The position numbers and the translations under genes are program-made. The notes beneath the pieces were generated by a model. The model was not told the DNA's origin. It made no database searches and saw only the letters and a list, made by a program, of their open reading frames with translations. A stretch of 64,000 nucleotides of DNA from Vigna angularis (taxonomy: Eukaryota; Streptophyta; Magnoliopsida; Fabales; Fabaceae), in the NCBI RefSeq assembly GCF_016808095.1, contig NC_068970.1, positions 41,699,630 through 41,763,629 of the forward strand. Direction: 5' to 3'. Shown here one piece after another: positions 26,420 to 38,901 of the stretch. How positions within the stretch are numbered: position 1 is the stretch's first letter; each line of letters opens with the position of its first letter.

Positions 26420-28410
26420 TTGTGTTGGAGTTTGACTTCGCAACGTCTCTCTTGCCTCAGATTTACCCTTAAATATGGAGCTACAAATGATCAAGTCCGT
26501 GGAATTCACTTTGGTGTAACTCTAGGTCCATCCTTGACACCTAGAGCTTATGATCATCACCTTTCAATATGATTCCTTAGCATCTAAAAGTCCATAGGAA
26601 AATTGATTAGATCACAACTCAAGACTAGTTCACACTGAATCTTAAGCTAGTGAATAATACGAGTGATCAATTCATCCAACGTTAAGCATAAATCAATTAA
26701 GAAAATTTAGATAAAAAGCAAGCATACATAAATGAATGATTTACTGAATACAAGAGACTCCAAAGTTGAAACATCTCACTTCAATACATGAGAGATTTAG
26801 CTCTTCATAAATGATAGAAAGAAGTAACCACAAGGAAGAGAATCCATCTCTTAATCTAAAGAAGTTCTATTAATTACAGAGGATATGAATGAAAAGACTC
26901 TCTAAAGTCTCTCTCTAAAAGTGCTCTCAAAGTCTCTATAAAATTTTCCAATCTGAAGTTTCTTCTAAGTCTCCAAACAAATATGAAATTATGGTATTTA
27001 TAAATGCTGACAACATGGCTCTAACGGTGTGGTAATTGTTCCAACAGTGGTTCATGGCTCTATAGTCGATGGGTTTCCTCCTTAAGTGGGTTTCCTCAAC
27101 GGGTTTACTTGTGAGTTCCTGGGCTGGAGCCTCTTGAGATTACTTCATGATGAAGAATTCTCCATGGCTTAAGCCTCAAGTCAAGGCTTAAGGTTTCCTT
27201 CCATGTTGAGTTTTCTTCTCACAGCTCAAGCCCTCATCTGGCGTTGTAGTCGTGCTATGACATAATGCGTGAAAAGTGTTTGAATTTCTCTATTTTTCTT
27301 TAAAAGTGTAACTTTGACTCTGTTAATTCTTCTATGCCTAGAAAACATTGGGGTAGTTATCATGAATTTTACACAATTTTAAAACAAGATAAGTGTCAAT
27401 TCAACATTGAAATCACCTAATACTAGACATTTATCAAAAGTACTCTTAAATGTAACTTTAGGTCAATTCTTGACACCTAAAGCCTAAGATCATCAAACTT
27501 GAGTATGATTCCTCAATGACTACTTGAATGAATCACATGCATTAAGATCAGGACTTTATACTCTATAACTAGCTTAAACTTTAAATATATATATAGCATT
27601 TGAAAGTAAGAGGAGAATTAGTTTGACCACAACTTGGAACCGAATTCCACTTAATCCTAAGATAGTGAAATAAGATGAAGGATCAATTCATGCAACAACA
27701 AGCACAAACTAGTTCACAAACATGTAAACAAAAGCACACTTTGATAAATAAAATAGTACCAGTAGAAGAAAGTTCTAAAGGGTTACATCATAACCTCAAC
27801 ACAAGATGGGTGTAGCTCCTCATGATAGATGAAAACATTACAATGCTATGAATAGTCATGCCCTCTTATTCTCTTTAAGGATATTCAAGAAGTACAGAGA
27901 AAAGGTTCCCAAAGAGCTCTCTACAAACGCCTCTCCAAAAGTCTCTCCCTAAACGATATCTAACATAGAGGTGCAACTCTGGTTTTGTACAATATCTAGA
28001 GTAGTGCTCAACAATGCACTTGTGGCTCAGCAACAAATATTTTCAACCTATATAGGTTTTCTTTCATGGTTCAACTTCATGCTCTAAGGCTCATCTCCTG
28101 AGATAACTTCTTTGGGAAAGAGTCTCCCTTGCTTAGTTGCAAGTGTAATGCTTGAGGTTTCCTTTTCCAACAAGTTTTCTCTTTGTGGCTTAGGCTCAAT
28201 TTTGTCGCTTGCCATGTCAATCACAATTTGCCCAAAATTGCATGATTCACATCCAAATTATTTATGGTTTCACTTTGACTCTCTTTGATGCTTAAAACTA
28301 CAAAATAAACTAAGTTAGGGGTGAATTTAGCAGGAACTTAACAAGATTAAAACAAGATAAGTGTCAAAACTATCTTAAAATTCACTCAATTGAATACTTA
28401 TCAAGATCCA
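26420..28410 (-). repeat. Two diverged ~970-bp direct repeats, LTR-like
   Basis: 26420-27440 and 27441-28410 are related along their length. Shared words include ttgacacctagagc/ttgacacctaaagc, tatgattcct, gatcaattcat.caac, tagctcttcat/tagctcctcat, tcactttgactct-type text and aaaacaagataagtgtca near both ends. No coding sequence is seen. They abut the gypsy remnant and may be its old 5' LTR plus a second LTR, or a tandem duplication. The element boundary was not found. Confidence 0.45.
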
Positions 28411-29035
28411 ATCACAATATTAAAATAGTTAAGTTCCCCTAAAACATGTCTACACAATCTTGCCAAAATAAATATCGTCTGCCTTCCCTCGTCTGCTCTA
28501 CTCATTTTAGCATAACATCCATGATGCTTCGATGTTTGTCAACACAATGTCTACTAGTATCAGATGCTTGACAACACAACGTCTAATGTGCCTCCTTTAC
28601 CTTACCCTTCTACTCCCGCATCATCTAGCATACATCTTGTCTACTCCATACTTAACTTGTTTCAATCAAATGCACTTGGTTATACCAATTTGTTATCCCT
28701 CTTCACCTCTCATACCAATTTTCAATCAAAGAGTGTCTACTTTGTGTAACTACATTCAACATTTTTTACTCTTTAGCATCTAATCCTTTTCTTAGCATTT
28801 TTTTCTTTCTCATTTATACCATTCATGTACTCTATGATTTGTTACATTATTTCATATTCTTATAGAAGAAAACCATTAAAAGGAATATAACTAGAATATA
28901 AATATATTTGAAAAGATAATTACACTCCTTTTGGGTTTCATTCGTTGTTTTCATCTATTTCTTGATATAGTTTTATGTGTGATCTTGTTATTTGATATGA
29001 AATCCTTAATAATCTACTATTTCAGGTGAAATCAA

Positions 29036-29225
29036 TGTAGGAAGGGACAACACACACATAAGATCTCCACACTAGCAAGATATTGTCCACTTTGGGCTAA
29101 GCCCTCACGGATTTACTTTTGGTATCACTCCAAAAAGTCTCTTACCAATGGAGGTATCTTATGTGTATATAAACTCATGTTCATCTCTTATTTTATCTGA
29201 TGTGTGACTTTGTTTGTACCCAACA
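29036..29225 (-). repeat. Solo LTR of the TRIM-like family (copy 3, inverted)
   Basis: In reverse complement it starts TGTTGGGTACAAACAAAG and ends CTTCCTACA, matching 17024-17222. The flanks are atcaa and gtcaa, a 4-of-5 match consistent with an old 5-bp target duplication. No PBS or internal region is attached, so it is a solo LTR left by LTR-LTR recombination. Confidence 0.8.
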
Positions 29226-32200
29226 GTCAAAACATTACTAAGTCTTCTATGATTTTCTGTGGCTAGATGTTAGATGAGTAACGTCCATTTTGTGTTAGTA
29301 TGTTGAAATATTGAAATTTACTCATACTCACAAATGCTTTAATCAAATATTGAAATTTACTTTCCACATTAAAAGATGCATACGCAAGAATGAAATCTTC
29401 AATATCTAAATCATCCCAGGATAAGAATTAAAAGAACATTTGATTATAGTCAAGATTGTTTTTTTCCAATAACGATCATTATATAGGATTAACATCATCA
29501 ATAGTTTATATAGTTGAATACATTATTAATTATTAGTAATTTTTATAATTTTATAATTGTTTATGCATAAATAATATAAGCTTTTATTTAAAAAAATTAT
29601 TTATTGAGAATTATATATATTATGCAGAGAATACTATTATGCTGTGGAGGAAAATTATTATAACAAACAATATTTTCTTGAAAAACTAATTTTTCTATCT
29701 CGTTTGTAGCTTAAACATTCAATTAAATTACAGTTGTTAAAAATACTCTAATATAATCGCTTTTTAGAATTTTCTATAATGGGTCTTTTCAATTAGCTTA
29801 AAAAAGTAAACAATGTTGTTTCATTACGATAAGAAATTTTATCTTTTTATATTATCTACATATCTATGTTAAAATGAAATTCATTTTAACCATTATAAGA
29901 AATTCATGTTACATTTTGTGTCAGTCTTATACGGAAGTTTAAGCTCGGGCTAACTTTATTTAGGTTATGTGAAATTAATACTTTTATTAATAAAAAATAT
30001 TTAAAAAAATAATAATTACTGAGCCTATTAAGGATAATTAATTTGTTTTTCTTAAAAGGCTCCTGATTGTATTTAATATGATCTTGTTTCTTAATTTATA
30101 AAGGGACCTATTAATTCTTAATTTAAAAGCGTGAAATATAATTTTTAAATAAAATAATTGTTTTATTAATAATTTGAAACATGTAAAAAGTGGTTTTAAA
30201 ATTAAAAAAATTGAGTCGGTGTGCTGCCTTTGTAAAATCCACACCTAATAATTTATAAAGCACATGGCATATTGTTCTCGTAAGATTAACGAATGAGTAA
30301 TGAGAATCTTGATGAGTATATTATGTTGTTTATAGTGGAGAATTTCTTCATTGTTATCTTTCTTAAAAAGTTTCTCAAGAAGTATAAAAGATCGAAATGA
30401 GGTAGCTTTTGGTGATTGAATTAGAAAGAAAGAATGGCATGCGTGAAAATTTGTGGAATTTGTGTGACGTTGAATGTTAGGTTGTGGGGTCAATTAACAA
30501 TGTGCTTCCTACCCCAAATGTTTGGTTTGCCATGCAGCTGCAGCTACTATTCACTACGTTGTAGTTGCAACTAAAAAGAAATAGACTAATGATTTTTATA
30601 TTTTGCACAGAGGACATGATCAAGATGTTTTTACTTTTTCAATGATTTTGTTTCTTACTTTTTCACTACTTTAAATCATATCGATTTAACTCTACCTTGT
30701 TGTTTCAGAATTTTTATATTCATTTTTCTTTTTCGTCTAACTCATCACGTATTTGCTCATTGCTTAAGAAATAAGACCTCTGCCCTCGAATATAAATTTG
30801 CTACACTTTTTATTATTAACTGCCAACTATGAACTATATAACTCATGTAGATACTGTTTAAAATAGTTTATCACCCTTAGGAATGCTAACGGTCAGACTA
30901 TCATATCTATCTGGTATTAGTCTTATATGAAATATCTCTTCGGTTATTTGGTGAGTATTCCTTAAAAATATTTATATATATTTTAAATTTAAAATAAAAA
31001 TCTTTAAAACATAAATTTAGTCTAAAAAATTAATTTTTAAATATAATTTAAATTAAATTACTTAATAAATGTTTAGACAAATGAATTTTGTCTTTTTAAA
31101 CAGTAAAGTAAATGTTAATAACTTGGGTGAAAATATAAACTTTAAAAAATTAATCCTTTAGAAAATTTCAATATCATATGTTTATATAAAATAATGGTAA
31201 TAGGTATTAAATACCGGAAAACTTTTTTCAAAAGATAGTTTAACAACCTTGGTAAGAATTAAACAGTTTATATAAGTTTTTAAACACTTGAGTTATAAAG
31301 TTTTGTTCAAACTGCATGTTCAAAAATAAATATTTTTCAATCATCTAGTTAAATCTCCTGTAGTGTTTTGATAAAGATAAGTCTTAATAAGAATAACGTT
31401 TGGTGACAAGAGCTTTTATAAACGGTTGAGTTAATATGCAACTGCAGAGTTTATAGGAAAACTCTTTAGCACGACTGAGGTAATAAACAAACAATTATTT
31501 TATACTGGTTCACTTCACTAAACTACGTTCAGTTCTCCTCTAAGAGTTCAATTGTAATCTTGAAAAAGATTATAATTGAGAATTCGCACCACTCTTCGTA
31601 TCATCTGGTCAATCCCAATAACTCTCGTTACTCTGACTAGAACCAAGTATCACCCACTTCTGGTTGTACAGTATTCTTCACCACTCTTGGTATCTTTAGA
31701 AAATCTCGGTATCTCTAGAAAATCTCGGTATCTTCTTGATATGTTGTCTAGTTGAGTTTAACCCACTACTACTTTCCACTAGATAAACCCGTCTAGCTAC
31801 ATTTAACTCACCAAGTTAAGCGTTAAGCGTTTGTATTCTCTTCAAAATGTGCAATCAATTAGATCGTTTACAAGTCTTTAGACGATTACTCTCACAAAGA
31901 GGATGTGTTTACAATACAATTCAATCTAACATACTTTTAGAGTTTTCTCTCTTCTTACAAATGTAAGCTTATGATTATATGAAGCTTGTTGAGAGTATTT
32001 TCTTTTCTTTTAAGATTTTTTTTCTTCTCAGGTGATTTCTTTCGTATTCATGTGCTTATTCTCTTGATCTTCTCTTCAAGGATCTTCAATTTATAGGTTT
32101 CAAGAAAATTTCATTAAATAGTAATTGTTTTGATCTTTGGATCTTCTTAGTCTTTTTGTAGGTAGCAGTTGTAGGTTAAAGTTAACTTGTCGGAGTAGGC

Positions 32201-35200
32201 ATGCTTTTTCAGTACTTTATCAAAAGTAGGTTGTCAAACTTTTTGGAGCAACTTTTGATAGAGAGAACATTCCGTTAATGTCTTTTTTGTCTCTAACGTC
32301 CACTCTTGACTTGTATATGATAGAGTATGTGGGTGTTTGGCATAGGTAATCTAAACTTAGTAGAGTAGATATGCATGTAGGCAAATATGTCATTTTTCTT
32401 ATCACTTTTGTTGGTTTGAAATGTTGTGTGTTTAATACTCTTTAATGCGCATTCAGAACAACAATAAGTTTTTCCAATTTTCTATTGAACAAGATTTGAT
32501 CGTTCAAGATTTTTTGTAGAGATACCAAACAGTTTATAAAAGTTTCATCGTTGGATGAAAACATTATTTTGGTACAAGGTATCGTTTGGCCCATTTAAGG
32601 TGTTTCCTAGTAGCGCTTTGTTGACCTTTGTTTGGTTCAGGAGTGCGTTTAGCAAGATGCCTTTCAACACATGTTTTTGGAACAATGTTTATATCTTTTA
32701 ACTTGTTTACCATAAACATCATTTTGTACATTATAGTGAGATCTTATTTAACATTGTTTAGAAAAAGTATAGCAAGAGCATGTTTAGCAAGACTCTCATA
32801 TAGCACATTGACGCATTTTCTGAGAAAATCGTTTTAGTGTGTTACTCAGATATTAATGTGTTTATTAAAGCTTTTCTTAAATTATTTAAATTTCAAAAAC
32901 CATTTTTCACAAAACGTTTATCTTTGAACTTTATTATTTTCCCAAAGATAACACTTTGTCATATGCTCATTTCGTTTATTGTTGTTTGTTAAATTTCAAA
33001 ACATATGAAGATATTTAGATGATTCAATCTTATAGACAATCTTGTCTTAACAAAGTCTTTATAAAAAATGAAAATATATGAAGATAAAATTTAAATAATT
33101 TTCCCATATTAATATTTTTTATGTCTAATATTTAAATATAAAATTAAAATACTTAAACAAAAGGAGGACATAAAGTGAATTGTGTTAGAACGCTTAAGTA
33201 AATCAAACGATGATATTTTTGAGATATATTGAGAAATTATATTGACTTATGTGAAGGGTTGGAATGAGTTTCTAGGCATAGAAGAATTATTTATGAAAAT
33301 TAAAGTATGTCAAAGTGGGAATGTATTTAGAGGAGAATAAATTAAAGTATGTCAAAGTGGGAATAATATATATTTAGATGAGAATAATTAGATTGAGGGT
33401 AGAGTTATTGATTAAATAATATTTTGTGAAAGAAATGGTTATATTCTTTATCTAAAATGTTTTGTGAGAAAAGCGTGAAAGGGTTAAATATTGAGACAAA
33501 AGTTATTTAGAAAAATAAATCAAAAAATGGGTTACTTATTTCCCCTTTACTGTAATTGTCTAAAGATTTCCATATGTGGGTTGGGTGAAAGTTAACATTG
33601 ATGTTGTTTACGTGTTGATACTTATGTTATGTTGCGATTTTTAGTGGTATTTGAGGTGATTATATTGCTAGTTTCTCTTATTATATGAAGATTCAAAACT
33701 CTTTATTTGTCAATATCATGGGAGTGATTCTTCTTATTGAGCACTCTTAGATAGTTGGTTTTAGAAGGCTTTGACTTGAATGTAACTTTTTTTTTTGTTA
33801 TGTAAAACTTTTTCCTCCTTTTTGGTGGTGTGTTAGAGGAAAGTAGAAAAAATGTTTGAAGACTTATGAACATATGGAGTTTAGGATATCACATGTCTTT
33901 TGGGAAGAGAATCATTATGTTGATAAATTAATCAATTTAAGGATTGACAATAAGATTGATTTTAAAATGGTATCCTCTCATGTCACTTGTTATTGGTTTG
34001 GATTTTCTCCACTATAGGTTTAAGATGTTTCATTTCCCCTCTCCTTTTTTACTCATTATTGTGTATCATGTTTCGTGTATCATGTTTCTTTAGTGTTATG
34101 ATATGGTCCATGTGATGAAAAATTATTGGTGAATTTTAGAGGTGTAAATGTTTATAGTGATAGTGATGTCTCACGTGCCTTTATAATAATACATTTTATG
34201 AGGTAAATAATTTCACTATTCATTAATTACTGCATTGATTGCTTGCTGGCACACTTGGTTGACTTGAGCGTCGGAGTGTCTTTTGTAGACATCGCTCCTA
34301 TCCGACTCGAGAGAGACAAATATTTGAAAAAGGACGAGCACCTAGTGAAGCATAAGATTTGGAGTACCTAGGAGTTTTTGAATAATATAACTTTGGCTAC
34401 ATAAGAACACAACTAAAAAGTTATTTTTAACATGTTTTTATATTTTATTGTCAATAAACTCAATTATAACAAATCCTAATTAAAACAATCTTTTAAAGAA
34501 TAAAATCAAATTAAAAATCAAAGATTAAAGGTTAAATGAGGGCATAAATATGCACTCATATCATAGTCTGACATGAAATTGTTTAAATTAAGGCTTACAA
34601 CTTAGGGATGACGCTAACGACCATGGTATTATTTGTGAATGTTGTGGACATTGTGGAGACCATTTTTATGGTCTAAATCGGTGTGGGTTTTTATAGTGGT
34701 TGACACTTTTCTCTTATTGCATTGAAGATTTGTAGGTTTAAGTGTGTCATTGAGGTTGATAGTTATATATCTACTCTATTATTGAAATTGAATCGTGATT
34801 GTTTTTTAGGATCCTAATCAATAATGCATGAATATCTCCATTAACATTTGTGTTTCTAATTTGTTGTTGTTTATCTCGTTGTTTCCCATATCCTGAACTT
34901 TGTTATATCATTCAAACTATAATTCTCATAGCACTATGGTTCATTATACGTAAATTAACATTGGTATTTTTTTGCTTTTTAGGTTTTGGCTTAAGCCAAA
35001 GCTAACTAAATTTTTAAAAAAATGTAAAATATTTACATTGGTGTTCACCTAACGAAAATTTATATTGAGTTTTTTTTTTCAACTTAAATTTAAGTCACCT
35101 ATGTGCATATCAAAATGTTACCGACTTAAACAACCATAAATATCCGACAAAATAAGCCTATTTTATGAGAGAAAAAAGAAGATAATAACAACCAATGTGT

Positions 35201-35712
35201 CATGTGCAAACATGAAAAAAAAAATATGCTAATTATTATTTGCATTTGGTTCACTTTATTTTCTAGTTAGATATCCATTAAAATTTTCTTATGTTGTTAT
35301 CCATCTTATTTGTTGAAAGAAAATTTTGTGTTGATCCTTAGAGGTTCCAAAATAACTTGTGATATATTTATCCTTAATTGTTATATTTTTATTAGAGGAA
35401 GATTTATTATATTAGGTTACGTGGGTATTTCCTTCACAGGGTCTCCAACATTAAAAATTTTGGTGCCTATTAGTTTCCTTTTTTGTATTTAGTGCATCTC
35501 ATTGTGTTGTCTACTATTATTGTTTGCATGATATTTTGTTGGAGCCTACTTTTATTTATACAAGTAAGAATCCATCTAAGTTTTTTTTTCTTATTATTTT
35601 TGTTATCTAAAGTAAGAATTCATCTAAGTATTTCTTTCGCTTGTTATTTTTGTTATTTCTCTAATGATTAACATCAAAGCTGATGTTAAAAAGCTCGTGT
35701 TAAGAGTTAATT
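29226..35712. other. Intergenic DNA with LTR-like scraps
   Basis: No gene could be supported on either strand. 31380-32060 resembles a plant LTR in inverse orientation (ttatactggttcacttcac, then a pair of 19-bp repeats tagaaaatctcggtatct around 31690-31735). 34240-34330 contains gacttgagcgtcggagtgtc, a phrase common in plant LTR elements (recollection). The remainder is AT-rich DNA without structure I can name. Confidence 0.35.
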
Positions 35713-35841
35713 CGTTACAAGAAAATTATTAAGTAACAATCAAATTTAGAGATAAAAAATAATTATTTTTTATTTTGATTCTAATGAATAATTATTTTTT
35801 GTTTTTAAATTTGATTGTAATTTAATTATTTTGTTGTAGTG
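35713..35841. mobile_element. Small palindromic CACTA-type MITE
   Basis: The two arms are inverse copies for roughly 55 bases with a short loop. The right end in reverse complement begins CACTACAACAAAATAATT, and the left end reads CGTTACAAGAAAATTATT. Both arms share ttacaatcaaattt followed by aaaaataattatt. The flanking trinucleotides att and gtt match at 2 of 3 positions. No coding capacity. Confidence 0.7.
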
Positions 35842-36449
35842 GTTGGTGGGAGATGGTGATGATATTGGAACCATGATTAAATTGGATTCTAGTAATTATT
35901 AAATATGAAAATCCTAATGGGAAAGATATTTTATTTTACAAACACCTATCAATTTTTTGAGTAAGGAATTATTGAAATACAAGGATAGTTTCTATGTGGC
36001 AGAACACTTACATTATTATTGCTTAGTTCGTTATCGGAAAATTTTGAAATACAAGTGATAGTTTTGAAATACAAATATGGTTCTATATGGGAGAAAACCT
36101 AAGTATTTTTTTAGAATATGATGAATCAGTTGATATGATGGTTAGATAATAAGTTACATTGTTATTACTTAATTCACTACTAGACAACTAGTGGACATGA
36201 TATCTCTAAACAATTTTGTTCCTAATGAGAAACTGACTTTCGGCAAGGTCAAAGATATTCTATATAACCCTTCACTAGTGTAGTCAAGGGAAACGACAAT
36301 GGTTATTTTCGCTCATAGGCAGCGGTTCTTGAACCGAGACATATATAGCGAGGTAAAAAGTCTACCTCTTTTTGCCTCAGTTGTGAACCGAGACAGTATC
36401 TCAGATTCTACTGTCTCGGCTAGGACTTGAACCGAGGTAGTAGAGTGTT

Positions 36450-36860
36450 TTCCAAAAGCACAACAATACCACCCAAAGCTACAACCATACCACCCAAAGC
36501 TACAATAATGCCAATGTAAGCATGCTTCCAATCATTGTAGCGATCCCCTACGGAAACCTCCAATGCCTCGAACCCTTTAAATATGTTGATGATACTAATG
36601 ATTATGGTGGCGTATCCGATGGCGTAGTGGTAGAAGTTCCAGTAGATTTCTTATTTTGTGATCCTTGTTGGGCCTCAAAAGTAGAGCAAAAACCTGTATT
36701 CAGCGAAAAAGGTAGTTTCTTTGAGCCCCCATAACATTCAAAAGAAGAGGGTTCGGAAACAAACAAACGAAGAACATCTCATAAATCATACCTAAAGGGT
36801 TCCAAGGTAGAAGAGGGTGATTCCGAGTGCTCTATGGGTGTCGTATGCAAGTGAAACAAA
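36450..36860 (-). pseudogene. Captured fragment of a cytochrome b561/DOMON-domain gene
   Basis: On the minus strand, 36860-36792 reads LAYDTHRALGITLFYLGTL followed by TAG where family members have Gln. A GT-AG intron follows (36791-36694). Then 36693-36450 reads VFALLLRPNKDHK, a one-base insertion, WNFYHYAIGYATIIISIINI, FKGFEAL and DWKHAYIGIIVALGGMVVAL. These are the THR, HKYRFYWN.YHH and WK.AYIG segments of plant cytochrome b561/DOMON membrane proteins, including their fourth and fifth membrane helices. The text stops at LLE, where CACTA subterminal repeat begins. The intron is retained, so capture was at the DNA level. The nonsense change, the frameshift and a small internal duplication (VALGG twice) show that it is not functional. 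Confidence 0.8.
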
Positions 36861-37497
36861 AGCAACAATTTTCTTCTACCACCACAACAACATTACAAAT
36901 TCAACCGCACTTCCACACCGACAAGCTTCAATATTTCAGCATCACAATTCCACACAGTATGTTATCACTTCATCACATTCTCCTCCAACAAAAGTCCCAA
37001 AGTCTAAAACAATTATCCAACTTTCTTAGCACCTAGTTAATTTTCCAAACCAGAAGTAGGAACTAAAATAAAACCCTAATTGAATAATTTCTTAAAGGAT
37101 GAACTTCTCCACTCAAAACTAAGAAAAAAAACATAACCCTAAGAATTCCCAGGTCCGCCGAACAACGAAGCCAGAAAATTTAGATGTCCCGGAAGGTGAT
37201 TCCCCACCCTAGCCGCCGACACTTCTCCAATGACCTACTACTGCTGACGTTGGTGATGAGCAAAGAGCGACGCCTACTGTTGCGACACTGACACGGCGGC
37301 GGGCTGCACGACCATTTCTGGAGCGGCGACGAAGCTCCAAATTTGTCTGAAATCGGGGCTAAAAGGTAGGGCCACAGTCCGGGCGGGGTAGAGGGGCCCA
37401 CGGAAACAATGTCGTCCTTGGAAGTGTCATCGTCGGTGCGTATGCGCTTGCCGAGGATGAAGGGCGTGGGAGCGAGGAGCTGCAGCTTGTGGTCGGA

Positions 37498-37570
37498 GGC
37501 GGAGGAAGGCGAGGATAGAGGCGCAAGAAGGCGAGGATAGAGGCGCAGGAAGGCGAGGATAGAGGCGTAG
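37498..37570. repeat. 22-bp tandem repeat, about three units
   Basis: The unit cgaggatagaggcgcaggaagg occurs about three times, near-identical. It lies in the GC-rich interior of the CACTA element and gives artefactual Arg/Ala-rich frames. Confidence 0.8.
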
Positions 37571-38097
37571 AGTTGGCAAAAAATAGGTACTTACATTTCT
37601 TCTTCTTCGAAATGAACCCCCGCTTGATCTTGCTTGACTGGCACCAGAAAGAAGATCCAAACTTTTCTTAGATTGGATGTTGGACAAAGAATGCGATTGA
37701 GGGGTAGAATCAGAGAGAGGAAAGGTTTTACGCGAAATGGGCGAGGAAGAAGAAAACTAAAGGTTGTTAACCCCCTGGAAGCGATACTACTTCGGTTGGC
37801 AGTTAAACCGAGGCATAAACACGTTTTCATACCGGTTCTGGGTGAACCGAAGCAGTAGGTTAAGCTCAAAAAGCTGAAAAGTCTATTGTGTAGAGGGGTA
37901 GGTGGAATTGCATGTTGTTAGGCATCGATTGTATGCTTTAACCGAGGTAATAAAGCTTATATGCTTTGATTCCCTTTGAACCGAGACATATAAGTTCGAC
38001 TAAACTACAAAAATGCCACCATGTTTTAATAAGCTTCAGTTTCACCTAAACCGAAGCCTATTGTGCGAGTTTAAATAGCGTTTTTTTACTAGTGCTT

Positions 38098-38901
38098 GCT
38101 AAATCCTCCTCGAGTTATGTAGAAAATTCTATCAAAAACATTTGGATGACCATAGTGGAATCGCCCTAGAATTGAAGAAATTGAGTTATGTGAAGTATTA
38201 CCCTAATGCCCAACAATGTCGTTCCTAAAGCCCATCTCCAACTTCAATGTCAATCTCTCTCCACCTTCATATCAAACACACCAACATCTCTTTCACGACT
38301 CCTAATACAAACAAATAACATATCTAACAAAATAGTAAAGTAATACAAAAAGCAAAAAATTAAGAAATTATGAGAGGGAGTTAGATAGGCGATTATCCCT
38401 TTCTAGAATTACTGAAAGAATGGAGATGGACGAGATGAACCTCAGCGATCCAGGCAATGACCTTGAAAATACTCGTTGATGCCAATGAACGTGAATCGCA
38501 ATAGCTACTTCAAGTTCTGCAACGGTATCTGAGGAGGCATAAAGGGGGAAGGACGTAGTGAAAAAGAATATGAAATTGAGAAAAGGAAACTCTAAAATTT
38601 TGGGAGAGAATGTTAAAAGAAGTGAGGGAAAAAGTGAAATTCGCATTTAGGTTACTAACCTCTTTTAAAAAAATTTAAAACCCCCACAATTTTGGGCCTT
38701 GCAAGAATTTTTCAACATTATCCTAAATAATCTATTTGTGGAGGGTTTTAATAATCTCTACAAACTAACCTCCACTAAATATAGTTTTGTGTTATGTGAA
38801 CTGAAAATGAAGCTTTAATCGACGCATTAAGTAGCTTAAAGAATGAATCATTTTGCACTAGTTTCAAAGAAGAGATTGAAAGACAAAAATAGAGTGCCTC
38901 T
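38098..38901. other. Intergenic DNA between CACTA and hAT elements
   Basis: No supported gene. The minus-strand frame at 38368-38646 begins with a hydrophobic stretch but shows no family signature and sits in low-complexity sequence. Confidence 0.4.

Larger units (their letters stand above)
36273..38094. mobile_element. Non-autonomous CACTA element carrying host gene DNA
   Basis: The left end is CACTAGTG (36273) and the right end is ACTAGTG (to 38094). The flanking trinucleotides are CTT on both sides (36270-36272 and 38095-38097), the 3-bp target duplication expected of CACTA elements. Subterminal zones (36310-36450 and 37780-38070) carry repeated aaccgaggc/aaccgaagc/gaaccgagaca words in both orientations. 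There is no transposase. The interior contains a recognisable fragment of a cytochrome b561/DOMON gene (36450-36860) and a GC-rich block (37140-37570) of unknown origin. Confidence 0.85.

Noticed and set aside
37427..37687. Arg/Ala-rich frames in the CACTA interior as genes
   Set aside because: They overlap a 22-bp tandem repeat and subterminal repeats and show no family signature.
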